From: UBA2336 sp046294915
GTDB taxonomy: Bacteria > Bacteroidota > Bacteroidia > Cytophagales > Cyclobacteriaceae
Direction: 5' to 3'
DNA: 64,000 nt
Assembly (NCBI GenBank): GCA_046294915.1
Contig: JBKBOE010000002.1
Location: 15,749 to 79,748 of the forward strand
The translations under genes were made by a program, and so were the position numbers. Every line of letters starts with the position of its first letter. Position 1 is the first letter of the stretch. Under the pieces are notes generated by a model. The model saw nothing but the letters and a program-made list of their open reading frames with translations. It did no database searches and was not told the DNA's origin. Below are positions 16,347 to 23,756 of the stretch, one piece after another.

Positions 16347-17459
16347 TTGAAACAGGTTGCTGTTATTGGTGGAGGTTTAGGAGGATTAATTGCTGCAATC
16401 CGATTGGCCCGGGCAGGGGTGCCCGTAATTTTGTTTGAAAAAAGAATCTACCCCTTTCACCGTGTCTGCGGAGAATATATATCAAACGAAACCATTCCTT
16501 TCCTTAAACAATCAGAACTTTTTCCGGATGTTTTCAATATGCCCTTCATCAGTCGGTTTCAGCTCAGTGCCGTAAACGGGAAAAGTTTCGTGCTTCCGCT
16601 CGACCTGGGCGGCTTTGGCATCAGCCGGTACGCGTTTGATCATTTTCTCTCACAGCAGGCTCGCGCCATTGGCGTACAACTTATCGAAAACTGTGAGGTG
16701 AACCAGGTTGAGTTTACTACAAATCGTTTTGTTATTAAGGCAAATGCCAACACATATGAAGCCGATGTAGTGCTTGGCGCATACGGAAAACGATCGCGCC
16801 TTGACGTTCAAAGCAACCGGGCCTTCACCAGAAATCGCTCGCCCTATGTTGGCATTAAATATCATATCCAAACTGATCATCCCAACGATTTAATTGCGCT
16901 GCACAACTTCAGCGGAGGATACCTGGGCATCAGCAACATTGAGGATGGTAAAACCAACATGTGCTATCTGGTTAGTCGCAACGTGCTTAAACAATACGGT
17001 ACCATCTCTGCATTGGAGGAGCATGAGCTTTTCAAAAATCCACTGATAAAAGCCATTTACAAGAACGCAGTCTTTCTCTTCGATAAGCCCGAGGTAATCA
17101 ATGAAGTCTCGTTTGCTTCCAAAGAGCCTGTTTTTAACCACCTGCTCATGGTAGGTGATGCGGCCGGCATGATTACGCCTCTTTGCGGCAATGGTATGGC
17201 CATGGCCATTCACGCAGCCAAACTGGCTGCAGAACTGGTGTTGCAGTACATCAACGAAGGTCGGTCAAGGGAGTGGCTGGAGAAAAGTTATGAAAGGGCC
17301 TGGAAGAAAAATTTTGCGGGCCGGCTGCGATACGGCCGGTGGGTGCAGCATTACCTCTTCGGAAGTTCGCTTTCTTCTAACCTGGCGGTTCAATTGGCCA
17401 TACACCTTCGGCCCGTAGCACGGATGATGATCCGGCAATCACACGGCCAACCTTTTTAG
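16347..17459 (+). CDS. FAD-dependent oxidoreductase of the geranylgeranyl reductase / hydroxylase family
   Basis: A 370-residue flavoprotein. It opens with the dinucleotide fold KQVAVIGGGLGGLIAAIRL, has an acidic E at the end of strand 2 (LFEKR), and the distal FAD motif VGDAAGMITPLCGNGMAMA. Family members hydroxylate aromatic rings or reduce prenyl chains. It faces a UbiA-type gene and lies near a type III PKS and a methyltransferase, so ring hydroxylation or oxidation of a polyketide phenol is likely (inference). No ATG is available: TTG 16347 fits the family N-terminus, while TTG 16305 falls inside a near-consensus -7 sequence. Confidence 0.85.
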   Translation: MKQVAVIGGGLGGLIAAIRLARAGVPVILFEKRIYPFHRVCGEYISNETIPFLKQSELFPDVFNMPFISRFQLSAVNGKSFVLPLDLGGFGISRYAFDHFLSQQARAIGVQLIENCEVNQVEFTTNRFVIKANANTYEADVVLGAYGKRSRLDVQSNRAFTRNRSPYVGIKYHIQTDHPNDLIALHNFSGGYLGISNIEDGKTNMCYLVSRNVLKQYGTISALEEHELFKNPLIKAIYKNAVFLFDKPEVINEVSFASKEPVFNHLLMVGDAAGMITPLCGNGMAMAIHAAKLAAELVLQYINEGRSREWLEKSYERAWKKNFAGRLRYGRWVQHYLFGSSLSSNLAVQLAIHLRPVARMMIRQSHGQPF

Positions 17460-18340
17460 AATGCATCCAACACATGCGTTGAATCTAAAAACAGATAGAT
17501 AAAAAATCCATTCAGGCAAGTTGCTGAAATAAAATTCATTCGCATGGTGTTGGTGTAGTTTGCTTTTGATCGGTCCCTGCACACCTGCAAAAACCAGTAA
17601 CCAAAAAATGTTAAAACCGGCAACATAAAAACCACAAAGGATAATGCATACTTCGGTTGAAAATACATGATGAACAAAAGCGTAAACCCGCCAACAGCAA
17701 ACGCAAAAATTAATGCCGTAAAGTAAAAGGTACCCGGTATCCCAAGCCGCAGACTCATGGAAATATCGCCCCGCTTTAAATCCTCCTCATGCTGGTAAAC
17801 CTGCGTAAGCGGGTAGCTGCCCCACAGCATAATGCTGGCCAGCATGGCCGGTGCCAGCACAGCGGGCCGAAGTGCCTGACTAACCGAAAAATCATTCAGG
17901 CCGACATAACAGGTGATGAACATGAAAAAACCCTGAAAGAAGCCCGTAATTAACCATCCGCCAACCGGGTATTTCTTTAGTCGTGTTAATGGATGACTGT
18001 ATGCTTTGGAGGCCAGGCCGTACACAAAAACCATAAGGGCAAACGTGGTGTTTACCTTAACGTATGCCAGTATCAGTGCAGCCGCATCGGCCAACAAGGC
18101 GATGTAGTACAAACTTTTGTTCACCGGAGGCGGATGCTTAAGTCCGCCTATGCTCTTTTCATCCCGGTCAAAGTAACTGTTATACCCGTTGCTGGCCGGA
18201 TAAAGAAGCAGATGAAGGATTACTGCTACCCAAAGCAGCCTGTTCTCATTCAGATTGGGCGCAAAACTGAGGCTGAACAGAAACACCGGAAGCAAAAAGT
18301 ACGAAAACGGAATGCGCAAGTGTAAGAGAGAAGACACCAT
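17456..18340 (-). CDS. UbiA-like prenyltransferase family membrane protein
   Basis: A 294-residue protein with about eight or nine membrane helices. The first Asp-rich region reads NGYNSYFDRDEKSIGG (about 51-66), in which the usual NDxxDxxxD is altered to NSYFDRDEK. The second region is QHEEDLKRGDIS (183-194), close to the usual DxxxDxxxG pattern but lacking the first Asp. UbiA enzymes transfer prenyl groups onto aromatic acceptors. The gene is convergent with the FAD oxidoreductase (4-bp overlap) and divergent from the type III PKS. The membership is clear, but the substrate and catalytic competence are uncertain. Confidence 0.82.
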   Translation of the reverse strand: MVSSLLHLRIPFSYFLLPVFLFSLSFAPNLNENRLLWVAVILHLLLYPASNGYNSYFDRDEKSIGGLKHPPPVNKSLYYIALLADAAALILAYVKVNTTFALMVFVYGLASKAYSHPLTRLKKYPVGGWLITGFFQGFFMFITCYVGLNDFSVSQALRPAVLAPAMLASIMLWGSYPLTQVYQHEEDLKRGDISMSLRLGIPGTFYFTALIFAFAVGGFTLLFIMYFQPKYALSFVVFMLPVLTFFGYWFLQVCRDRSKANYTNTMRMNFISATCLNGFFIYLFLDSTHVLDAF

Positions 18341-18391
18341 AAGTAATGGGTTACGAACTAAAATAGACTATTTTACGATATTATTGAACGT

Positions 18392-19486
18392 ATGAGTTTT
18401 ATTACCGCCATCGGCACGGCTGTTCCGGAAAGCCGGTTTAGTCAGGAAGCAATAGCCAATTTTATGACGAAGGCTATGAACCTGAGTCGTGATGAGGGCC
18501 GAAAACTCAGAACTATTTTCAAAGCAAGCGGCATTGATTGGCGCCACTCCGTGCTTAGCGATTACGGTAAAACAGCAAACTTCACTTTCTACCCCGAAAG
18601 CTTCGACCCCTTTCCATCAACCGAAGCACGGCTGGAAGTATATCGCAAAAGTGCTTTGGCGTTGAGTGTACAGGCTATTTCCGATTGTATAAACGATGGC
18701 TCTTTTGATTACCAATCCATCACTCATCTTATCGTTGTAAGTTGTACCGGCATGTACGCCCCGGGTCTTGATATTGACCTGGTAAAACACCTTGGCTTAC
18801 GCGAAAGCATAAACCGTTTATGCATCAACTTCATGGGTTGTTATGCAGCTTTCAACGCCATTAAGGCAGCACATGCTTTCTGTGCCAGCGAACAGAATGC
18901 CCGTGTGTTGGTAGTGTGTACTGAAACCTGCAGCCTGCACTTTCAAAAAGAGCCTACCGAAGACAACCTGCTGGCCAATGCCCTGTTTGCCGATGGCGCT
19001 GCGGCTCTTCTGATAGAAGGCAAGCCGCGCCAGGGATTTAACCTCAGGCCCGAGGCTTTTTATAACGCCCTTGCCTGTAACGGAACGGAACACATGGCCT
19101 GGAGCATAGGCAATCAGGGTTTTGAAATGAAACTTTCGGGCTACGTGCCCGAAATCATCAAAAGCGGAATCAAAAGTCTCACGGAGCAATTGCTTTTACA
19201 ACTGAAGAAAAAACTTACGGATATAAAATATTTTGCCATTCATCCGGGCGGTAAGCGCATCCTTGAGGTGATTGAAGCGCAACTCCAATTAACAACAAGA
19301 CAAAACCTGCATGCCTACGAGGTTTTGCAAAACTATGGAAACATGTCATCACCAACGGTGCTGTTTGTTTTAAAGCGCATTTACGGTCAGCTGGCCGATG
19401 CGGACGAAGGCGCCCACATGTTAAGCTTTGCCTTTGGCCCCGGACTTACCATGGAAAGCATGTTACTGCGAATTACAAAAGCATGA
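18392..19486 (+). CDS. Type III polyketide synthase (chalcone/stilbene synthase-like)
   Basis: A 364-residue thiolase-fold enzyme that condenses malonyl-CoA units onto an acyl-CoA starter. The triad is complete: C150 (NFMGCYAAFNAIKAA), H284 (FAIHPGGKRILE) and N317 (NYGNMSSPTVLF). The C-terminal GPG loop is FAFGPGLTMES (about 346-356). The starter pocket cannot be read from sequence alone. It overlaps the methyltransferase by 4 bp, so the product is probably methylated. Related bacterial enzymes make alkylresorcinols and alkylpyrones; a phenolic lipid product is inference. Confidence 0.93.
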   Translation: MSFITAIGTAVPESRFSQEAIANFMTKAMNLSRDEGRKLRTIFKASGIDWRHSVLSDYGKTANFTFYPESFDPFPSTEARLEVYRKSALALSVQAISDCINDGSFDYQSITHLIVVSCTGMYAPGLDIDLVKHLGLRESINRLCINFMGCYAAFNAIKAAHAFCASEQNARVLVVCTETCSLHFQKEPTEDNLLANALFADGAAALLIEGKPRQGFNLRPEAFYNALACNGTEHMAWSIGNQGFEMKLSGYVPEIIKSGIKSLTEQLLLQLKKKLTDIKYFAIHPGGKRILEVIEAQLQLTTRQNLHAYEVLQNYGNMSSPTVLFVLKRIYGQLADADEGAHMLSFAFGPGLTMESMLLRITKA

Positions 19487-20202
19487 GCCGGTTTTCAGTA
19501 CGATCAGATGAGCCGGAAATCATGGATAATCTTTCCTGCTCCGGAGAGGTAGTTGATCAAACCCTTCGTGAGCTGGAGTTCATCAACAAATGGCTGGGCG
19601 GAAATTCCATTACTCTAAACGGAATAAACGCTTTGCTGAAGAGTGTCGGAAACAATAGCATACACATTGCCGACCTGGGCTGCGGCAGCGGTGACATACT
19701 GAAACTGATTGCCCGCTCCCTCCAATCCAAAAATATTCATGCCCGCTTAACAGGCATTGATGCCAACCCGAATATTATTGCCTACGCTCAAAAGCACTGT
19801 GCCGGCTCAGCTTCCATTCAATTTCTTACGGAGAATATCCTTGCTGATGAGTTTCGATCCAGGAAGTTTGATGTTATCGTTGCTACTCTGTTCTTTCATC
19901 ATTTCACTTCCGATCAGTTAATAAGCATACTGAAACAACTTAACCAACAAGTGCGCGTGGGAATGGTTATCAATGATCTCCACCGGCATCCGCTGGCATA
20001 TTATTCCATCAAACTGCTGACAAAATTGTTTTCAAAATCAAGCATGGTAAAATACGATGCCCCGCTATCGGTATTGCGCGGTTTTACCCGCAACGAATTG
20101 GTTTATATTTTACAAAAAGCGGGCATAACCCGGTTTACCCTTACCTGGAAGTGGGCCTTTCGCTGGCAGGTGGTAATACATTCCCCTGCGGGAAGTGCCT
20201 GA
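19483..20202 (+). CDS. Class I SAM-dependent methyltransferase of the polyketide locus
   Basis: A 239-residue methyltransferase. Motif I is IADLGCGSGDILKLIA (about 64-79), followed by an acidic LTGIDANPN strand-end and FDVIVATLFFHHF near 128-140. Its ATG overlaps the polyketide synthase stop (ATGA), so the two are translationally coupled. By analogy with srsB it may methylate a phenolic or pyrone hydroxyl of the polyketide. Carbon versus oxygen methylation cannot be told from sequence. Confidence 0.88.
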   Translation: MSRFSVRSDEPEIMDNLSCSGEVVDQTLRELEFINKWLGGNSITLNGINALLKSVGNNSIHIADLGCGSGDILKLIARSLQSKNIHARLTGIDANPNIIAYAQKHCAGSASIQFLTENILADEFRSRKFDVIVATLFFHHFTSDQLISILKQLNQQVRVGMVINDLHRHPLAYYSIKLLTKLFSKSSMVKYDAPLSVLRGFTRNELVYILQKAGITRFTLTWKWAFRWQVVIHSPAGSA

Positions 20203-20260
20203 TACAGCTATTCTCTGGCACAATTTTTCGTACTTTCGAAGCAGACCATTATAAAACCTT

Positions 20261-20815
20261 ATGAAATCAGCTAAAATCTTTTTGTTTGCCCTGATGGGTC
20301 TGGTTATCGCTGCCTGTTCCTCCGGTGTTCTGGGAAAAAAAGTAAAGGAACCTTTTCAGGGAAATGCCTATGAATCCAACAACCGCTTCTGGCGCGGTAC
20401 GGGCAAAGGCTCCAGTTCACAGGATAATATCGCCCGCAGCAAGGCCGACCTTGATGCCAAAGCACAATTAGCCGGACAGGTAAACACCACCATGAAACAG
20501 GTGGCCGACCAATATCTTTCCGATACCGGCAATGAACGCGCTGCCGATGTTGCCGATAAATTTCAGAGCCTCGTGCGGCAGGTAATGAATACCGATATAT
20601 CCGACCTGCGCAAAATTGGCGAACAGAAGTATTACAATGAGAAGACAAAAGAATACACCGTTTTTATGGCCTATGAAATAAAGAAAAACGCCATGCTGCG
20701 GTTTATGAAAAAACAAGCCAAAGTTGACCAGACCATTAACGAACGCCAACGCGACCTGATTGAAAAAATTATTGATGAAGAACTGAAAAAGGCTGACGCT
20801 GCCGATAAGGATTAA
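20261..20815 (+). CDS. Lipoprotein of unknown function (LPP20-like)
   Basis: A 184-residue protein with a lipobox VIAACSS (Cys about 19). The mature region has RGTGKGSSSQDNIARSKADLDAKAQLA, the pattern of LPP20-type outer-membrane lipoproteins in which a short strand and a long alanine-rich helix alternate. The C-terminus is a charged helix. It lies 58 bp after the methyltransferase and is closed by an intrinsic terminator. It may be cotranscribed with the polyketide locus, but no functional link is evident. Confidence 0.78.
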   Translation: MKSAKIFLFALMGLVIAACSSGVLGKKVKEPFQGNAYESNNRFWRGTGKGSSSQDNIARSKADLDAKAQLAGQVNTTMKQVADQYLSDTGNERAADVADKFQSLVRQVMNTDISDLRKIGEQKYYNEKTKEYTVFMAYEIKKNAMLRFMKKQAKVDQTINERQRDLIEKIIDEELKKADAADKD

Positions 20816-20837
20816 TCCGATAAAGGACAACAATCAG

Positions 20838-20868
20838 GGGATTCATCGGTAATGAATCCCTTTTTTAT
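20838..20868 (+). terminator. Intrinsic terminator after the lipoprotein gene
   Basis: Perfect 9-bp stem GGGATTCAT / ATGAATCCC with a 5-nt loop, followed by six T residues. It separates the polyketide/lipoprotein side from the convergent amidohydrolase, whose stop codon lies within the T-tract. Confidence 0.9.
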
Positions 20869-22121
20869 TCTGATCGGTAGAGTACACCATCTTTCATTAC
20901 CAGCTGCACCTTCCTCAAATCCGAAATATGCGTTGACGGATCTCCCTTAACTGCCACCAGATCAGCCAGTAATCCGGCTCTTATACTTCCGATTTCATTT
21001 TCCAGATGAAGGGCTTTTGCATTTACCGAAGTGGCCGCTTTTAAAATTTCCAGTGGCTTCATTCCATACTCGGCCATCAACTCCATTTCATAAACATTTT
21101 CTCCGTGATGATAAACGCCCACATCGCCACCCATGCCTATTGTTACCCCGGCATCCAGCGCAATTCTAAAACTCCGTTTCTTTTGCTGCACCAATGCCGG
21201 CTCCGGGTCTTTTCCCTTTTTCCATCCGCGATACTGCTGTATGGCATCTACCGCTCCCAGGGTGGGGTAATAGGTAACGTTGTGTTGCTTCATTACCTGT
21301 GCAATCTCCTCATCCAGATAGTCGCCATGTTCAATGGTTTCGGCTCCGGCCAGGATAGCCCGCTTCATGGCCTCCTTGGATTTGGCGTGGCACACCAGGT
21401 ACCGGCCGCTGCTGCGGGTAACTTCATTAACCAATTTCAGTTCATCCAGTGTAAATGATGGGCGATCTTCACCTCTTACACCCCACCGGTAATCAGCATA
21501 TACCTTTATAAAATCAGCACCTTTTCCAATCTGGTCGCGCACCACACGAATCAACTCGTTACCATCGGCCGGTTCTGCACCAAGCATAATCTTTGAATCA
21601 TCATCATACCCCTTGGGGCCGTATGAGCCGGTGGAGACGATCGCTCTCCCCGCAACGATCATCCGCGGGCCGGGTATAATTCCTTCGTTAATAGCCCGCT
21701 TCAGTGCCACATCGGCATAGCCTGCGCCTTCGGTGCCCAGGTCGCGCACCGTAGTAAAGCCGGCCATCAATGTATTTTTTGCGTGTACGGTTGCCCTTGC
21801 GGTACGATAGGCATCGGCTTCCTTCAGCACCTGCGTATCCCAGTCGGTAATGTTGTACGGATACAGAAATAAATGCGAATGTCCTTCAATTAATCCCGGC
21901 AGCAGGGTGCATCCGGTTAATTTTAAAACCGTTGCCTCTTTTGGTGGCTTAACCTGCGAAGCAGGGCCCGCTGCAGCAATTTTATTACCGACCACCAGTA
22001 CCACCCAGCCTTCCTGCATCTGGGTGCCATCAAATACCCTATCCGGCTGCAGGTAATAGCTGCTCTGACTGTAGAGTTGAGTGGATACGAATAGTATTGA
22101 AAGAAGCAATTTGTTTTTCAT
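20865..22121 (-). CDS. Exported amidohydrolase (imidazolonepropionase/prolidase-like)
   Basis: A 418-residue metal-dependent hydrolase of the amidohydrolase superfamily, with a signal peptide (about 1-19, ending LYSQ). Metal-binding sites are visible: EGHSHLF (HxH), the carbamylated-Lys candidate in FIKVYADYRW, VCHAKS, IEHGDYLD, and the Asp in GMGGDVGV. A C-terminal composite-domain strand LVMKDGVLY closes the chain. Related exported enzymes act on N-acyl or dipeptide substrates; the substrate is not determined. It is divergent from the PD40 gene with only 21 bp between. Confidence 0.9.
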   Translation of the reverse strand: MKNKLLLSILFVSTQLYSQSSYYLQPDRVFDGTQMQEGWVVLVVGNKIAAAGPASQVKPPKEATVLKLTGCTLLPGLIEGHSHLFLYPYNITDWDTQVLKEADAYRTARATVHAKNTLMAGFTTVRDLGTEGAGYADVALKRAINEGIIPGPRMIVAGRAIVSTGSYGPKGYDDDSKIMLGAEPADGNELIRVVRDQIGKGADFIKVYADYRWGVRGEDRPSFTLDELKLVNEVTRSSGRYLVCHAKSKEAMKRAILAGAETIEHGDYLDEEIAQVMKQHNVTYYPTLGAVDAIQQYRGWKKGKDPEPALVQQKKRSFRIALDAGVTIGMGGDVGVYHHGENVYEMELMAEYGMKPLEILKAATSVNAKALHLENEIGSIRAGLLADLVAVKGDPSTHISDLRKVQLVMKDGVLYRSE

Positions 22122-22142
22122 GAAGAAAAGTTAGTTTTATTT

Positions 22143-23024
22143 ATGATTAAATGTACCATGAAACAATCAATCCCGCTGCTGATATATTTTATCACCACTG
22201 TTGGTTACCCGCAACAACCACCTGGCACCGACATTTACCTGTTTGACCTGAAAAAGAAAAAGGGCGCCATAATACTTAGCAACCCGAAGAATATTACCGC
22301 CCGGCCCGGCTACGATAATCAACCCTTCTTCCATCCGGATAAACCCATTCTATACTATGCATCGGCAGATGACGAAGGCCGAACCGATATTCTGCAATAC
22401 AATTATGAATCGGGCACCACCCGCAGGCTTACCGAGACCCCTGAGCGCGAATACTCACCAACGGTAACCCCTGACAAGAATTTCATCTCCTGCATTATTC
22501 AACGCGATAATGGCGCACAAGATCTGGGAAAATACCCGATTGATGGCGGAGACCCGGTTGTGCTTATTAACAACCTTACCGTTGGCTACCATGCCTGGGT
22601 TGACCACAGGCGTGTACTTACTTTTGTTTTACCGCAGCCGTTTACGTTGCAACTGATTGATGTGGAGACAGGCAAGACCAATTTACTTGCCGAAAACATT
22701 GGCAGGTCGTTGCACAAAATTCCAAGAGAAGAAGCCATGAGTTTTGTGCAACAACAACCCGATAAAACCTGGGCAATCAAGAAGCTGAACACAAGCGATC
22801 TTTCCATGAGCAACCTGGTTGTGCTAACCACCGAAACAGAACCGCTGCTTGCCTGGATGCCCGATGGCACCTTGCTGCGCAGCATGGTGTTGGAGATTTA
22901 CGCCATGAAGCCCGGCAAGGACAAGGTCTGGAAAAAAGTTGACCTCCAACTTGCATTAAAAGGCATTACCCGAATGGCTGTCAATCTAAAAGGCGATAAG
23001 ATGGCGGTTGTGGTTAGTGAGTGA
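22143..23024 (+). CDS. Exported TolB-like PD40 beta-propeller protein
   Basis: A 293-residue protein with an N-terminal signal peptide (ATG 22143 or, better, 22158 at MKQSIPLLIYF). PD40/TolB-type blades include QPFFHPDKPILYYASADDEGRTD and EYSPTVTPDKNFIS. It has no catalytic motif. It is divergent from an amidohydrolase, and a gene 0.7 kb downstream fuses the same two domain types in one chain, which suggests a shared function (inference). Confidence 0.82.
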   Translation: MIKCTMKQSIPLLIYFITTVGYPQQPPGTDIYLFDLKKKKGAIILSNPKNITARPGYDNQPFFHPDKPILYYASADDEGRTDILQYNYESGTTRRLTETPEREYSPTVTPDKNFISCIIQRDNGAQDLGKYPIDGGDPVVLINNLTVGYHAWVDHRRVLTFVLPQPFTLQLIDVETGKTNLLAENIGRSLHKIPREEAMSFVQQQPDKTWAIKKLNTSDLSMSNLVVLTTETEPLLAWMPDGTLLRSMVLEIYAMKPGKDKVWKKVDLQLALKGITRMAVNLKGDKMAVVVSE

Positions 23025-23037
23025 TCGGCTATCTTTG
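23008..23037 (+). promoter_or_regulatory. Bacteroidota-type promoter for the deoxynucleoside kinase gene
   Basis: TTG at 23008-23010, a 19-bp spacer, and TATCTTTG at 23030-23037, an exact match to the -33/-7 pattern of the Bacteroidota primary sigma factor. The start codon at 23054 lies 17 bp downstream, so the 5' leader would be very short. Confidence 0.75.
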
Positions 23038-23053
23038 ACTTTCGTGAACATAA

Positions 23054-23683
23054 ATGACCCAACTCAAGCACATCGCCATCTGTGGAAATATCGGCTGTGG
23101 TAAAACCAGCCTGGTAGAAAAACTAAGCAAGCATTACGGATGGACACCCCTGTACGAATCGGTCGATAAAAACCCCTACCTGCGCGATTTCTATAACGAT
23201 ATGACGCGCTGGGCCTTCCACCTGCAAATTTATTTTCTCAACAGTCGCTTCCGGCAGGTAAACGAAATCCGCACCAATAAAAAAACCACCATACAGGACC
23301 GCACCATTTACGAAGATGCCTACATCTTCGCGGCTAACCTCCACGCCAGCGGACACATTAACGACCGCGACTACCAGAGTTACCTCGATATTTTTAATTC
23401 GATGATTAACTTTGTTCCTCCACCCGACCTGCTTATCTACCTTCGCTCCGATATCCCTAAACTGGTACGCCAAATTCAGAAACGCGGCCGCGACTTTGAA
23501 TACGCCATGCGCCTCGATTACCTTAAAAACCTGAATGAATATTATGAAAAATGGATTGGCAGTTACAACCTCGGCAGGCTGCTCATCATTAACACCAACG
23601 ACCTTGATTTTGTAGAACGCATTGACGACTTCGCTTTTATTGTAAACCGCGTTGACCTGGAATTAAATAACCTGTTCACATAA
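23054..23683 (+). CDS. Deoxynucleoside kinase
   Basis: A 209-residue P-loop kinase that phosphorylates deoxynucleosides in the salvage pathway. It carries ICGNIGCGKTSL (P-loop at 11-18), the substrate-binding YESVDKNPYL region, the DRTIYEDAYIFA motif (DR-S/T) at about 84-96, and the lid arginines in IQKRGRDFEYAM. The length is standard. It is monocistronic, with its own promoter just upstream and no terminator before the following gene. Confidence 0.93.
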   Translation: MTQLKHIAICGNIGCGKTSLVEKLSKHYGWTPLYESVDKNPYLRDFYNDMTRWAFHLQIYFLNSRFRQVNEIRTNKKTTIQDRTIYEDAYIFAANLHASGHINDRDYQSYLDIFNSMINFVPPPDLLIYLRSDIPKLVRQIQKRGRDFEYAMRLDYLKNLNEYYEKWIGSYNLGRLLIINTNDLDFVERIDDFAFIVNRVDLELNNLFT

Positions 23684-23756
23684 CCTTACCATTCCTGTAA
23701 CTATCAAAAGTTCTGCTCGACTATTTCAACATCTTTACTTTAAAATTCTTAGTCTT

